Shown: positions 1 through 9,595, counted from the first letter of the stretch. The stretch is 64,000 bases of DNA from an uncultured Desulfobacteraceae bacterium (GCA_913060875.1 CAJXSL010000004.1:186001-250000), one strand, 5' to 3'. The notes: generated from the sequence alone by a model not told the origin. Made by a program: numbers and translations.

Positions 1-20
1 CAGGTTCTTCATGGAGGGGT

Positions 21-52
21 GAGGTTCGCCGGGATCTGTCCCGGCGAACCTC
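21..52 (-). terminator. Perfect 13-bp hairpin downstream of the MBL/beta-CASP gene
   Basis: GAGGTTCGCCGGG (21-33) pairs perfectly with CCCGGCGAACCTC (40-52) around a 6-nt loop. It lies just past the stop of the minus-strand gene that ends at 73. No clear U-tract follows, so it may be a terminator or an mRNA 3'-end stabiliser. Confidence 0.5.
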
Positions 53-72
53 GGTATTCGACGGTTGGAGGA

Positions 73-1659
73 TTAATTGTTATCGACGGACACGGTTTGG
101 CCCGCTTCGGGAACAAAGGCATCATATCCTTTTTGGCCGAGGAAATCGGCAAACGCCAGGGATTGATCTTCTTCACCGTGCACCACGGCGATGCGTTTCA
201 CGTCCAGGTTGGACGCCTGCAGGAAGTGCATCATCTCGTCACGATCCGCGTGGGCGCTGAACCCCCCGATTTTCTTCACATGCGCGGCCAGGGGATATTC
301 CTTGTTAAAAATTTTAACCATTGGCGGCTGCCCCTTGCGCCCGTCGGCTTCGTAGGCTTGTCCAAGTTCAAGGATACGGCGCCCAAGCGTGTGCTGCGCC
401 ATAAATCCGACGATCAGAATCGTGTTCCGGGGGTTATGAATCCTGTAACGCAAATGGTGCAGAATGCGGCCGGCTTCACACATACCCGATGCAGATATGA
501 CGATATGGGATTTTTTGTCCCTTGTCAGGGCGATCGATTCATCCACGGACTGGACAAAATGCATCTGGTCGGAGGTGAAGGGGTTGCGACCGTTCTGCAA
601 AAAAGTCTCATGGGTGTCGCGGTCATAGACTTCCGGGTGTTCACCAAAGACTTTGGTCAGTTTGACCGCCAGGGGGCTGTCCACGTAGATGGGCAATCGG
701 GGCACGGCGCCTTCCATATACAATTCGTGAAGCACATAAAGCAGTTCCTGGGTGCGGCCGAAAGCAAAGGACGGAATTAAAATGGAACCGCCGCGCTCGA
801 CCGCCTCTTCCATGACCGCCTTAAGCCGTGGCTTCAGATCGATCACCGGCTCGTGCAGACGGTCGCCATAGGTGCTCTCCATGATCATCAGATCGATGTG
901 GCGATGCTCCTCGGGGAACGCCGTCACCGGATCCCGCAGAATCGGCTTGCCGAACCGCCCGATATCCCCGGTAAAACAAATGGTGCGGTCCCGGCCGTTT
1001 TGGCGCGCGCGAATCATGCTGATGGCCGATCCCAGAATGTGCCCGGCATCGTAAAAGGTGCAGGTCATATCTTTCCCAATGGTAACGGGATGACGGTAGG
1101 GATAGCCGCTAAACAGGGAAAGGGCATCCTCGGCATCCGACGCGGTATAGAGGGGCGTTACCGGATCGAGGCGATAGGTCTGGATGATCTCGTTGATGTT
1201 CTCGATATTAAGTTCATGGCGCCCCTTTTTTAAAAACTTACGAATTTCACTGTTGGACTTTGCCGGATGCTTTTTGCCAGACGGGTTGTCCTTCAGGTGG
1301 GATAAATGGGAACGGGCCATTTTATAGTTCAGATAATTGGCATCCGACTCTTGGATATGCGCGGCGTCCATCAGCAGATACTCGCAGGCATCCCGGGTGA
1401 CACGGGTTGCAATGACACGTCCGCTGAAACCATTGCGGGCCAGCAGGGGGATCCGCCCGGAATGGTCGATATGGGCATGGGACAGAATCACATTGGTGAT
1501 AGCGCTACCGTCAAAGGGCATATGCCGGTTTTTTTCAGCACTCTCCTTACGGCGCCCCTGAAACATGCCGCAATCCAGCAAAATGCGATCCTTGCCGTTG
1601 GCCAGCAAATGGGCGGATCCGGTCACTTCCCGTACTGCTCCGTGGAATGTTACGTTCAT
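73..1659 (-). CDS. MBL-fold hydrolase with beta-CASP and RNA-specificity (RMMBL) domains
   Basis: A 528-residue protein of the CPSF73/YSH1-like metallo-beta-lactamase family, expected to be a zinc-dependent RNA nuclease or exonuclease. The metal-binding SHAHIDHSG motif is near residue 60, a second acidic/histidine block sits around FTGDIGRFG, the beta-CASP region follows STYGDR, and the C-terminal GGFSAHAD segment is typical of the RMMBL domain. The ATG at 1659 is preferred because AAGGAAA lies just upstream; an upstream GTG at 1674 has no such site. The gene stands alone next to the oppositely functioning acyl-CoA synthetase gene on the same strand. The family is clear, but the bacterial RNA substrate is not. 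Confidence 0.9.
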   Translation of the reverse strand: MNVTFHGAVREVTGSAHLLANGKDRILLDCGMFQGRRKESAEKNRHMPFDGSAITNVILSHAHIDHSGRIPLLARNGFSGRVIATRVTRDACEYLLMDAAHIQESDANYLNYKMARSHLSHLKDNPSGKKHPAKSNSEIRKFLKKGRHELNIENINEIIQTYRLDPVTPLYTASDAEDALSLFSGYPYRHPVTIGKDMTCTFYDAGHILGSAISMIRARQNGRDRTICFTGDIGRFGKPILRDPVTAFPEEHRHIDLMIMESTYGDRLHEPVIDLKPRLKAVMEEAVERGGSILIPSFAFGRTQELLYVLHELYMEGAVPRLPIYVDSPLAVKLTKVFGEHPEVYDRDTHETFLQNGRNPFTSDQMHFVQSVDESIALTRDKKSHIVISASGMCEAGRILHHLRYRIHNPRNTILIVGFMAQHTLGRRILELGQAYEADGRKGQPPMVKIFNKEYPLAAHVKKIGGFSAHADRDEMMHFLQASNLDVKRIAVVHGEEDQSLAFADFLGQKGYDAFVPEAGQTVSVDNN

Positions 1660-1718
1660 AAAGTTTCCTTTCACTGCCTGTCAGGTCCGTATGGTCATCG
1701 TCGGCCGGGCCATCCGGT

Positions 1719-3221
1719 TCATGATTGACCAAACAATGCTTTTACTGCGTTGCGATCCGTCGTGCCGTCCGCCTGTTTAGGCAGCCGATCGACCAATTCA
1801 ACGTAGCGGGGTTTTTTATAGCGCGCGATGCGCACCGCTACGAATTCGGCCAGGTCATCCGGAGCAATCGTTTCTCCGGGATGAAGGACACAAACGGCTT
1901 TGACGCCCTCACCGAACTTCGGGTCCGGCACGCCGATCACGGCGACGTCCGCAACGGCCTCGTGGGTCATAATGACCGCCTCCACCTCGGCCGGATAGAC
2001 GTTTTCCCCCCCGGGCTTGATCAATTCTTTTTCAGGCTTGCGCCCCTTGAACCAGAGGACTCCGCTGGCATCCACGCTGCCAAGATCACCGGTGTGGTGC
2101 CAGCCATTGCGAAAGATGCGCGCATTATAGTCCGCCTGCCGCCAAAACCCCTGGAACACCAGCGGGCCCCGGACGACAATTTCCCCCGTCGCACCCGTCG
2201 GCACAGGACGATCCTGCTCGTCAACGATCCGGTATTTCGTCAACAGCCCCTGCCGGCCGGCGGCTCCGGGGTTATCAGAAACCGGCGACAGGGTCACGAA
2301 TCCGGAAGTTTCCGTCTGTCCGTAGAGGGTCCAGAAGCGACAATCCGCCCGCGCTTCAAAAGCCGCGATGGTGTCCGGGTGATCCAGTCCCAAAACGTTT
2401 TTCAAAGAACTGAGATCCCGTGGTTGCTGATCGAGCGCTTCCATGAGCTTGCTGAGGATGGGCGGGAAGCTTCCCAGCAGGGACACACCGGCTTTTTCCG
2501 TCCAGTCCAGCGCGCGTTCGGGATCGAAGCGGTCCATGATGACATTCAGTCCACCGGCATGCATGACGGAAAAAGCCAGATTCAATCCGGTGATGTGAAA
2601 CAACGGCAGCATGTTGAGGTAGGTGTCGTCAGCGGACAACCCAAGGGTGGCCATGGTCTGGATGTTGCTATAGATAAAATTGTGGTGACTCAAAATGGCA
2701 CCCCGTGAACGCCCTTCGACGGCGGCCGTGTAGATCAAACAATAGGGGTCGTCGCCGCCGACAGCGCCATCGGCGGCATCGTCCGGCACGGTTTCCGTTC
2801 CCGGCTCCATGATGTCGCCCAATGCTGTCAAGAGAAATTGTTGGTCAGGAAAACCGGGAGACCCCGCAAGACGTTCAACCGTGTCGGCATTATCCGCATC
2901 AAAAAAAAACCAGGACGGCTCCGCGTCGGCAATGACATGACGGAGTTCATCCACCGCAAGGCGCCAGTTCATGGGAACCAATATCGCCCCCAGGCAGGCC
3001 GCTGCGCCCATGACAAGAAAATACGCCGCGCTGTTGTTCGCCAGGATGGCCACCCGGTCCCCTTTGGCCAAACCCCGTTGCGCCAATCCCCGGGCCAATG
3101 CCATGGTTTGGTCGGCCAGTTCGCGGTAGGAAATCTGCCCGTCATGTGACCTCAAAGCCGGGCGATCGCCGTGCAGAGAAGCATTGCGATAAAAAAGGTC
3201 ATACAGCGTAAAATCGTGCAT
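1719..3221 (-). CDS. AMP-dependent acyl-CoA synthetase (ANL family) with atypical A3 and A10 motifs
   Basis: A 500-residue acyl/aryl-CoA ligase-like protein that would activate a carboxylic acid through an acyl-adenylate. Family features visible are YGQTETSGF (A5), HTGDLG (A7) and KPGGENVYP (A8). Two signature motifs are unusual: the phosphate-binding loop reads YTAAVEGRSRG instead of the usual YTSGTTGxPKG, and the C-terminal region reads LPKQADGTTDR, with Thr where the adenylation lysine of the PxxxxGK motif normally lies. The ATG at 3221 is chosen because AGGAGG sits 7-12 nt upstream; the open frame continues to 3308. The fold is clear; substrate and activity are uncertain. Confidence 0.85.
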   Translation of the reverse strand: MHDFTLYDLFYRNASLHGDRPALRSHDGQISYRELADQTMALARGLAQRGLAKGDRVAILANNSAAYFLVMGAAACLGAILVPMNWRLAVDELRHVIADAEPSWFFFDADNADTVERLAGSPGFPDQQFLLTALGDIMEPGTETVPDDAADGAVGGDDPYCLIYTAAVEGRSRGAILSHHNFIYSNIQTMATLGLSADDTYLNMLPLFHITGLNLAFSVMHAGGLNVIMDRFDPERALDWTEKAGVSLLGSFPPILSKLMEALDQQPRDLSSLKNVLGLDHPDTIAAFEARADCRFWTLYGQTETSGFVTLSPVSDNPGAAGRQGLLTKYRIVDEQDRPVPTGATGEIVVRGPLVFQGFWRQADYNARIFRNGWHHTGDLGSVDASGVLWFKGRKPEKELIKPGGENVYPAEVEAVIMTHEAVADVAVIGVPDPKFGEGVKAVCVLHPGETIAPDDLAEFVAVRIARYKKPRYVELVDRLPKQADGTTDRNAVKALFGQS

Positions 3222-3678
3222 GGACAGCCTCCTTCCTTTACCCTGCTCAGATGGGATGACGCATATGGCTGGCTTTACGGGAGCCCGCCACTTCAAGGCC
3301 TGTGGCATAGATGCGGCGTGATTATCGAACTATACCCATAAGCCCTAAAAGCTTGCAAGCCCCATACAATCCGCATAGCTGGAATTCGGGGCTTTCGCAC
3401 GGTAGGATTGCATCCGATAGGGGCGATACCCCTTCCGGGGTTTTGACACGAAGTGAGATTTCTGGTACGTTTGATAAGCAAAATGACCGTAACCATTTGA
3501 TCGGGGACAGCTGTCCCGCCTTATGGCAACGAATCAAGTATTTGGCGGCAATAAACTCCCGCCGTGGGTGATATCCTAATCCAGTGGCGGTACTCGTATT
3601 GGCGATACCGCACATTGAATACAGGCCGGCAGTGGTACGAATTGAGCCGCGTTCGAATGAGGCTGTTCGGAGTTTGCC
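3222..3678. other. Intergenic region between divergent genes, no gene seen
   Basis: About 457 bp separate the start of the acyl-CoA synthetase (minus) and the zinc-ribbon protein (plus). Short open frames here lack ribosome binding sites and coding character. The stretch should hold the promoters of both genes, but I see no box I would defend. Confidence 0.5.
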
Positions 3679-4257
3679 ATGAAATGTCCGAGATGTGATT
3701 ATCCCCGCAAGCCGGGAGATCGCGAATGCCCGCAATGCGGTATCGATTACGCTTACGTTGAGAAGAAAATGGCGCAGGGGGGACTTGAAAACGAGGCCGA
3801 TTCACCCGCCGGCGCCTCCGACGCAGCAGCAGTATCCGTCGCCAACAATAAGGTGAAAACAATGCCTGAAATGGATCTGCCGTCTTCTGACATCCAGCAG
3901 CCCCAATCTCCGCCGGCGCCCAAAGTTGCCTGCCCGAAATGTGGCTTTGACAATCCCGAGCAAAGCAAGGAATGCCTGCGGTGCGGGATCATTTTTGAAA
4001 AATATGAAGCCTACCTCGAAAAAAAACGACAGGTAGAAGAAGAAACCAACCAGACCACCGATGGTCTCCTTGACCCCGAAACTATTCGGGCTGCCGCGGA
4101 GAGCAGCCAGCCCGTTGCTGCCGCCGCCGAACTGGCCAAAACGGCCTGTCCCCATTGTGGACAACGCTACAAAATCCGTGACGACCAGATCGGCATCACC
4201 ACCCGCTGTAAAAAATGCAGTTCCATCTTTAAAATCGAAGTTATCCCGAGCATATAG
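3679..4257 (+). CDS. Triple zinc-ribbon protein (MJ0042-type C-terminal ribbon)
   Basis: A 192-residue protein with three CxxC...CxxC knuckles: CPRCDYP...CPQCG at residues 3-20, CPKCGFD...CLRCG near residues 78-98, and CPHCGQRY...CKKCSSIF near residues 156-182. The last matches the MJ0042/zinc-ribbon_5 pattern found at the N-termini of many deltaproteobacterial regulatory and membrane proteins. The linkers are low-complexity, rich in Ala, Ser and Glu. No transmembrane segment or catalytic domain is present, so it probably serves as an adaptor or metal-binding protein. Function unknown. Confidence 0.75.
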   Translation: MKCPRCDYPRKPGDRECPQCGIDYAYVEKKMAQGGLENEADSPAGASDAAAVSVANNKVKTMPEMDLPSSDIQQPQSPPAPKVACPKCGFDNPEQSKECLRCGIIFEKYEAYLEKKRQVEEETNQTTDGLLDPETIRAAAESSQPVAAAAELAKTACPHCGQRYKIRDDQIGITTRCKKCSSIFKIEVIPSI

Positions 4258-4269
4258 CCGGCACTACGT

Positions 4270-4866
4270 TTAACGGCGCCTTTCGGCCGAATCCCAATGC
4301 ACCGCCAAGCCGTTTGTGGTGATGGCAACCAGATGATCGTCCAGGATGCGCTGTTGAATCTCCCAGGACGTGCCCCGATAGACAAGCGTCAGGGTATCGC
4401 CACTGTCGATCGACACGACACGGCAGTTGGACAGCCCCTTCATCCCGACCCCCACAGCCTTCAGGACCGCCTCCTTGGCCGTCCAAAAACGGTAGAAAAG
4501 GTGCCATTCATCTTCACCGCCGAGCTGCCATTCCTGTTGATTGGCGATCTTTCTAAAAAGATTGCGGGAACGCGGGCGTATGCGTTCGATGTCGATGCCC
4601 AGCGGCTTGCGGCCGGTGACACCGGCCACATAGGTGGGTTTGTGGGTCACAGTCCAATACCATCCGTTTGACGGCAGCGGTACCCCTTCCCTGTCCTTCT
4701 GCAAACGGCCTAGGACACCGCCGGATCTGCGGGCCGACTGACGGGCCGCCGCCCGGGCCAGACGGCTTAGGGCAATGACATGGCGTCGCCCCCTCCAGGC
4801 ACGAATGGTATCGGGCACCTTCAGAATGACCGGAAATAGCGCCGGCTTTTCGACCAGTCCTTCCAT
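4270..4866 (-). CDS. 4'-phosphopantetheinyl transferase superfamily protein (Sfp type)
   Basis: A protein of about 198 residues that would transfer phosphopantetheine from CoA to a serine of carrier proteins. GIDIERIRPR supplies the Mg-binding Asp/Glu pair and FWTAKEAVLKAVG is the second family signature (W/KEAxxK). I prefer the ATG at 4866, which follows AGGAGG by 11 nt; an ATG at 4890 would add eight residues and nearly abut the upstream gene's stop at 4896. No polyketide or peptide synthetase is in the window, so the carrier protein is encoded elsewhere. Confidence 0.85.
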   Translation of the reverse strand: MEGLVEKPALFPVILKVPDTIRAWRGRRHVIALSRLARAAARQSARRSGGVLGRLQKDREGVPLPSNGWYWTVTHKPTYVAGVTGRKPLGIDIERIRPRSRNLFRKIANQQEWQLGGEDEWHLFYRFWTAKEAVLKAVGVGMKGLSNCRVVSIDSGDTLTLVYRGTSWEIQQRILDDHLVAITTNGLAVHWDSAERRR

Positions 4867-4895
4867 TCTGGAAGACACCTCCTGAAACATCTCTT

Positions 4896-7061
4896 TTACG
4901 ACTGGGCTTGGTCCTCAGCCGTTTGGAGAATCATACGGCAATCGGCCACAGTTACCCCCTCTCCTTGGGGATGCGCCAGCATCGGATTGATGTCCAGTTC
5001 GACGATCTCAGGGTGATGCATGGCCAAGTCGGAAAGGCGCACCAGGGCCTGCTCAATGGCCTCCGTATCGGCCGCCGGTGTCCCGCGAAACCCCTTGAGC
5101 AGTTTGACGGCACGGACAGCATTGAGCATGCGGCGGGCCTCGTTCCGGCCAATGGGTGCCAGGCGAAAGGTTACATCTTTGAAGACTTCCACAAAAATCC
5201 CGCCGAAACCAAACATGAGCAAAGGCCCAAAGCCCGGATAGCGGTTCATTCCCAGGATAACTTCCTGTCCGGCCGGCGCCATTTTGACCACCAGTACGCC
5301 ATTGATGTCGGCGTCCGGATCGTAGTGGCGGGCATTGGCAATAATCCGGTCATAAGCCGCCCGGGCAGCCTCGCGATCCTCTATGCCCACCACAACGCCG
5401 CCCGCATCGGATTTGTGCAAAATTTGGGGCGAAACGATCTTCATCACCACGGGAAACCCCATGGTTTCCGCCAGGTCAGCCGCGCCTTCGGCATCGCGGG
5501 CCAAACGGGTCGGCGAGACATCAAAGCCGTAGCATTCCAGAATCTGGGCCCCCTCAAGCTCGCCTATGGCCGTCTGCCCCGCCTTCAAACAGTCCTCGAT
5601 AATGCCCCGGGCTTTGTCCACGTCGTAGGTAAAGCGCAAGGGCGCCATTTTCTGGCGATTCAGCCATTGGGAATAACGATAGAGCGCTCCGAACGATTTG
5701 GCGGCATTCTCGGGAAAGCGATAAACCGGATAGCCCTGCCCCTGAAGATACTGGACACCGGCGGAGACATCGACGATGCCCATAAAGCTGCTCAAAATCG
5801 GCTTGTGGGAATGGCGGGCCACCTTGGTGATGGCCTTGGCCGTTTCCAGGGCGTTGGTCATGGACTGCGGCGTCAGGATGACCAGGGCCCCGTCCACGCC
5901 CTGGTCCTTGATGACAGCGGCCAAAGCATTTTCATAACGGTCCTGGGTCGCATCCCCGATCACATCCACCGGATTGTGGATATTGGCAGTGGACGGCAGG
6001 TGGCTTGCCAGCACTTCCACGGTCTCCGGCGCCAGCTGCGCCAACTGAAGACCTGAGGATACCGTCATATCGGTTGCCACGATGCCCGGCCCCCCGGCGT
6101 TGGTCACAATGGCCACCCGATTGCCATTGGGGATTCGCCGGGTAATCTTCCCGAGGCGGCTTTCCGATTTAAACGCAAACGCATTGGCGAAATCGAAAAG
6201 CTCATCGATGGTATCCACCCGTATGACGCCGGCCTGTTCAAAGATGGCGTCGTAGACCGCTTCGGTTCCGGCCAGTGCGCCGGTGTGGGAGGCGGCTGCT
6301 TCGGCACCGGCCGAAGTACGGCCGGACTTGATTACCAGAACCGGGGTGGGACGATCACCGGACGTAATTTCTTTAACCGTCTTAACAAAGGAGGATCCCC
6401 GCCGAAGCTCTTCCACATAGAGCATGATCACATCCGTATCCAGATCCTGGTGGAGATACTGCAAAAGATCCAGTTCGTCCACATCGGCTTTGTTGCCGAT
6501 GGATATAAATTTGGAGAACCCGAAGTCACGGGCCGCCGCGAAATCCAAAACAGCCGTGCACAAGGCCCCGCTTTGGGAAATAAAGGAAATATTCCCCGGG
6601 TTGGGCATGCGGGCGGAAAAGCTGGCATTCAGGCGAACGGAAGCATGGGGATTGATCACGCCCAGGCAGTTGGGGCCCACCATGCGCACACCGGCCTCAC
6701 GGCACATGGCCACCAGACGGTCTTCGATGGCCCGGCCCTCGGCGCCGACTTCCCGGAACCCGGCCGAAACGACGACAACCCCTTTGACCCCTTTACGAAT
6801 GGCCTCTTCGATGGCGCCCACCGCACGATTCGGCGGCAGGATGATCATGGCCAGGTCGACCGTATCGGGGATTTCGGTAATGGAAGCGTAGGCCCGGACA
6901 CTGAGCACCGACCTTGCGGTCGGATTGACGGGATAAAGCGTGCCCTGGTAGCGGCCTCGCAGGATATTGGCAAAAATATCATGCCCGACCTTGCCGGGAG
7001 TGGTCGATGCCCCGACCACCGCCACCGATTGCGGAGAAAAGATCGCATCAATTCTTTCCAT
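4896..7061 (-). CDS. ADP-forming acetate/acyl-CoA ligase, fused alpha and beta subunits
   Basis: A 721-residue protein related to ADP-forming acetyl-CoA synthetase, which makes ATP from acyl-CoA, ADP and phosphate, or runs in reverse. The order is a CoA-binding Rossmann domain (residues 1-130, SVAVVGASTTPGKVG), a succinyl-CoA ligase-like domain (VGPNCLG; the ASHTGALAG segment carries the phospho-histidine), then an ATP-grasp domain from about residue 490 (FPVVMKIVSPQILHKSDAGGV). Its 3' end abuts the phosphopantetheinyl transferase gene and it follows rsmI by 69 bp on the same strand. It is a common energy-conserving enzyme in anaerobes; substrate range cannot be read from sequence. Confidence 0.9.
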   Translation of the reverse strand: MERIDAIFSPQSVAVVGASTTPGKVGHDIFANILRGRYQGTLYPVNPTARSVLSVRAYASITEIPDTVDLAMIILPPNRAVGAIEEAIRKGVKGVVVVSAGFREVGAEGRAIEDRLVAMCREAGVRMVGPNCLGVINPHASVRLNASFSARMPNPGNISFISQSGALCTAVLDFAAARDFGFSKFISIGNKADVDELDLLQYLHQDLDTDVIMLYVEELRRGSSFVKTVKEITSGDRPTPVLVIKSGRTSAGAEAAASHTGALAGTEAVYDAIFEQAGVIRVDTIDELFDFANAFAFKSESRLGKITRRIPNGNRVAIVTNAGGPGIVATDMTVSSGLQLAQLAPETVEVLASHLPSTANIHNPVDVIGDATQDRYENALAAVIKDQGVDGALVILTPQSMTNALETAKAITKVARHSHKPILSSFMGIVDVSAGVQYLQGQGYPVYRFPENAAKSFGALYRYSQWLNRQKMAPLRFTYDVDKARGIIEDCLKAGQTAIGELEGAQILECYGFDVSPTRLARDAEGAADLAETMGFPVVMKIVSPQILHKSDAGGVVVGIEDREAARAAYDRIIANARHYDPDADINGVLVVKMAPAGQEVILGMNRYPGFGPLLMFGFGGIFVEVFKDVTFRLAPIGRNEARRMLNAVRAVKLLKGFRGTPAADTEAIEQALVRLSDLAMHHPEIVELDINPMLAHPQGEGVTVADCRMILQTAEDQAQS

Positions 7062-7130
7062 TCTCGACTCCTTGGAAAAGTTGTAAAAACTGAATGTCCA
7101 TCGGCACAGGCGCCGGTCCTGCGCGAATCT

Positions 7131-8024
7131 TTAGGTGTCTTGCCCTTCTTCAGAGTGCGCGGCGTCATCCGCCCCGCGCTGGGATAGGATCAGGTCGTAG
7201 GCTTCCCGCCGGGTGAGGCCGAAACTGGCCGCCACTTCCTTGGCCAAAGCGGAATGGCTCTTACGGCCATCACGCAGGGCCCGGGCAATCACTTCCTGGA
7301 TCGACTGCGCATTCTCAGGCTTGGTGCGGTCGCAGCCGGCCACCAGCAACGTAATTTCCCCTTTGATTTCACTGCGCTGGTTCAGCTCCTCGGCCAGGTC
7401 CGACAGGGAACCGCGCATAAACTCTTCGTAACGTTTGGTGATTTCCCGGCCGATGACGGCAAAACGCTCGCCGAGGGCCTCGTGGACCTCCCTGGTAAAA
7501 CGGGCGATGCGATGGGGCGATTCATACCAGATGAGGGTACGCCTCTCTTCCGCCAGGGACAGCAGTTCCTGCTTCCGCCGACCGGCTTTGCGGGGGGGGA
7601 ACCCCAGAAACAGGAACGCATCGGTTGGCAAGCCCGCGGCCGAGAGGGCGGCAATAGCCGCCGAAGGGCCCGGAATGGGTGAAACCGCAATGCCCTGGCA
7701 CACGGCCTCATGCACCAGGACATAACCCGGATCGGAAATGGCCGGCGTACCGGCATCGGACACCAGGGCAATGGACTCTCCTCCGGTCAACCGCTGCAAC
7801 AACTCGCCGGTGCGCTGCCGTTCATTATGCTCATGGTAGGACACCAGCGGTGTTTTGATGCCATGGTGGGCCAGGAGGCGGCCGGTCCGGCGGGTATCTT
7901 CCGCCGCGATCCGCTGGACCGCCCGCAAGATCTTCAACGCCCGCAGGGTGATGTCGTCCATATTGCCGATCGGTGTTGCCACGACGTACAAAGTGCCTGG
8001 CGCTGGGGTGACGTGTTCAGCCAT
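7131..8024 (-). CDS. rsmI: 16S rRNA (cytidine-1402 2'-O)-methyltransferase RsmI
   Basis: A 297-residue SAM-dependent tetrapyrrole-methylase-fold enzyme that methylates the ribose of C1402 in 16S rRNA. Visible signatures are GTLYVVATPIGN near the N-terminus, EDTRRTGRLL, LVSDAGTPAISDPG and FLGFPPRK. The ATG at 8024 overlaps the end of yraN (ATGGCTGA), suggesting translational coupling; an ATG at 8042 would add six residues. It is the last of the translation-related genes in this minus-strand run. Confidence 0.95.
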   Translation of the reverse strand: MAEHVTPAPGTLYVVATPIGNMDDITLRALKILRAVQRIAAEDTRRTGRLLAHHGIKTPLVSYHEHNERQRTGELLQRLTGGESIALVSDAGTPAISDPGYVLVHEAVCQGIAVSPIPGPSAAIAALSAAGLPTDAFLFLGFPPRKAGRRKQELLSLAEERRTLIWYESPHRIARFTREVHEALGERFAVIGREITKRYEEFMRGSLSDLAEELNQRSEIKGEITLLVAGCDRTKPENAQSIQEVIARALRDGRKSHSALAKEVAASFGLTRREAYDLILSQRGADDAAHSEEGQDT

Positions 8025-8388
8025 TGCGCAAACCAAATGCATTGCGGATCAGATCGATAGTGTGTTTGCCTTCACGACGCGTGACCGTCACCACGTCAAA
8101 ACGGGCCTTCACATGCGACTGATCGGTCATTTTCAAATAGCCCAGGGCCACCTTGGCAACCTGTCTTTGCTTGTGGGGCGTCACCGCTGCTTTGGCACTG
8201 CCATAGCGTGAAGACGTTCGGGCTTTGACCTCGACGAAAACCAGCGTCTCACCCTCACGGGCGATAATGTCGATTTCGCCGCTGCGGGTGCGGTGATTGC
8301 GGGTGATGATCTTGTAGCCGCGCCGCTTCAAAAAGCGTGCGGCCATGGCCTCCGCCTTTTGGCCAAAACGTTGTGGCTTATTGAGCAT
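8017..8388 (-). CDS. yraN: YraN/UPF0102 family endonuclease-like protein
   Basis: A 123-residue protein of the UPF0102 family with a Holliday-junction-resolvase-like (restriction endonuclease) fold. The core GEIDIIAREGETLVFVEVKAR carries the conserved D...E-x-K residues. It sits between rnhB and rsmI, its usual neighbourhood in many bacteria, and its stop overlaps the rsmI start. Its cellular role is not established. Confidence 0.9.
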   Translation of the reverse strand: MLNKPQRFGQKAEAMAARFLKRRGYKIITRNHRTRSGEIDIIAREGETLVFVEVKARTSSRYGSAKAAVTPHKQRQVAKVALGYLKMTDQSHVKARFDVVTVTRREGKHTIDLIRNAFGLRNG

Positions 8389-8456
8389 CCCCCCGCCCTT
8401 CTCCCAAGTTGATCTTGTCTGCGGAATGATAAAGCACGGTTTTGCCGCGCAACCAG

Positions 8457-9092
8457 TTATTCACGGTCGTTGCCACCAGCTTCGGGGCAGAATTCTTTCA
8501 CACCTTTGAAACCGCGGCGATGAATGGGGCAGCATCCATGTTGTTTCACCGCCTCCCGGTGCGCCCGGGTCGGGTAGCCCTTATGACGGTCGAATCCGTA
8601 TTCGGGGTAGCACGCGTGGTAACGCTCCATCAGGCCGTCACGGGTCACTTTGGCCACAATCGAAGCCGCGGCAATCGAAGCACTGCGCGCATCCCCTTTG
8701 GGAATGGCCATTTGGGGCAGGGGCACGGCCGTCGGATAGGTGCCGTCGATCAGCAGATAGTCCGGCCGGAAAGGAAGATGATCCACCGCTACCGCCATGG
8801 CACGCAGCGAGGATTGAAGAATGTTGATGCGGTCGATGACGTCGGCATCGATAACGCCGACACCGATGGCCAGCGCGTTTCGACAGATTCGGCGATAGGC
8901 GGCCAGGCGCTTTTTGGGCGTCAGTTGTTTGGAATCCCTGATACCCTCCAGGGGCAGGGTATCGCCCAGGACAACAGCCGCGGCAACCACCGGTCCCGCC
9001 AAGGGCCCCCGTCCGGCCTCATCGACGCCGGCCACCCGGCGGTATCCCTGGACACGGGCCTCATTTTCGAATTGCTGCAGATCCTGGTTCAC
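8457..9092 (-). CDS. rnhB: Ribonuclease HII
   Basis: A 211-residue enzyme that removes ribonucleotides from RNA-DNA hybrids. The catalytic block VAGVDEAGRGPLAGPVVAAAV has the DEAGRG motif; the other acidic residues are in LIDGTYP and SIVAKVTRD. The C-terminal region (GFDRHKGYPTRAH) is typical. It lies downstream of rplS after a hairpin and upstream of yraN, a frequent arrangement. Confidence 0.95.
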   Translation of the reverse strand: MNQDLQQFENEARVQGYRRVAGVDEAGRGPLAGPVVAAAVVLGDTLPLEGIRDSKQLTPKKRLAAYRRICRNALAIGVGVIDADVIDRINILQSSLRAMAVAVDHLPFRPDYLLIDGTYPTAVPLPQMAIPKGDARSASIAAASIVAKVTRDGLMERYHACYPEYGFDRHKGYPTRAHREAVKQHGCCPIHRRGFKGVKEFCPEAGGNDRE

Positions 9093-9145
9093 ACCCCGTC
9101 GCCCTCCGCCATCGGCAGTTGCTAATCGTTCGGTTCAGGTCACAG

Positions 9146-9190
9146 CAAAGGGCCCCGCGCATCCATCCCAGTGAGCATGCAGCGGGGCCC
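9146..9190 (-). terminator. Hairpin after rplS
   Basis: On the minus strand GGGCCCCGC (9190-9182) pairs with GCGGGGCCC (9158-9150) across a 23-nt loop, followed by a short T-rich run (TTTGCTGT). It lies between rplS and rnhB and may reduce read-through from the abundant ribosomal protein genes. Confidence 0.55.
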
Positions 9191-9215
9191 GTCAACAGGT
9201 AAAAAAACCGGCGGT

Positions 9216-9560
9216 TTAGAAACGGCGTTCCTTGATGCGGGCCGCTTTACCGCGCAGTTTGCGGAGGTAGTAAATCTTGGCCCGGCGGACACGGCCGCGG
9301 GAGACCACCTCGACTTTGTCGATAATCGGTGAATGGGTCGGGAAGACGCGTTCCACGCCGACGCCATAGGACACCTTGCGGACAGTAAAGGTTGCGTTCG
9401 TGGTGCCTTTGCGCTTGCTGATAACCACGCCCTGGAAGACCTGAATACGTTCCTTCTCGCCTTCTTTAATTTTGACGTGCACCTTGACCGTATCCCCGGG
9501 AGCGAACTCCGGCAGATCAAGCCGCATCATTTCTCTTTCCAGTTGTTTTAGCTTTTCCAT
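9216..9560 (-). CDS. rplS: 50S ribosomal protein L19
   Basis: A 114-residue ribosomal protein at the 30S-50S interface. [27 protein letters not shown] and the C-terminal [18 protein letters not shown] are characteristic. It follows trmD and an RNA methyltransferase in the conserved rpsP-rimM-trmD-rplS order. Confidence 0.97.
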   Translation of the reverse strand: MEKLKQLEREMMRLDLPEFAPGDTVKVHVKIKEGEKERIQVFQGVVISKRKGTTNATFTVRKVSYGVGVERVFPTHSPIIDKVEVVSRGRVRRAKIYYLRKLRGKAARIKERRF

Positions 9561-9595
9561 GGTTTACCCCTATCCTTCTTCCAACAGTTTGATAT

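Noticed and set aside
3361-3680. tRNA-like GTTCGAAT segment near 3649
   Set aside because: No acceptor or anticodon stem can be folded around it.
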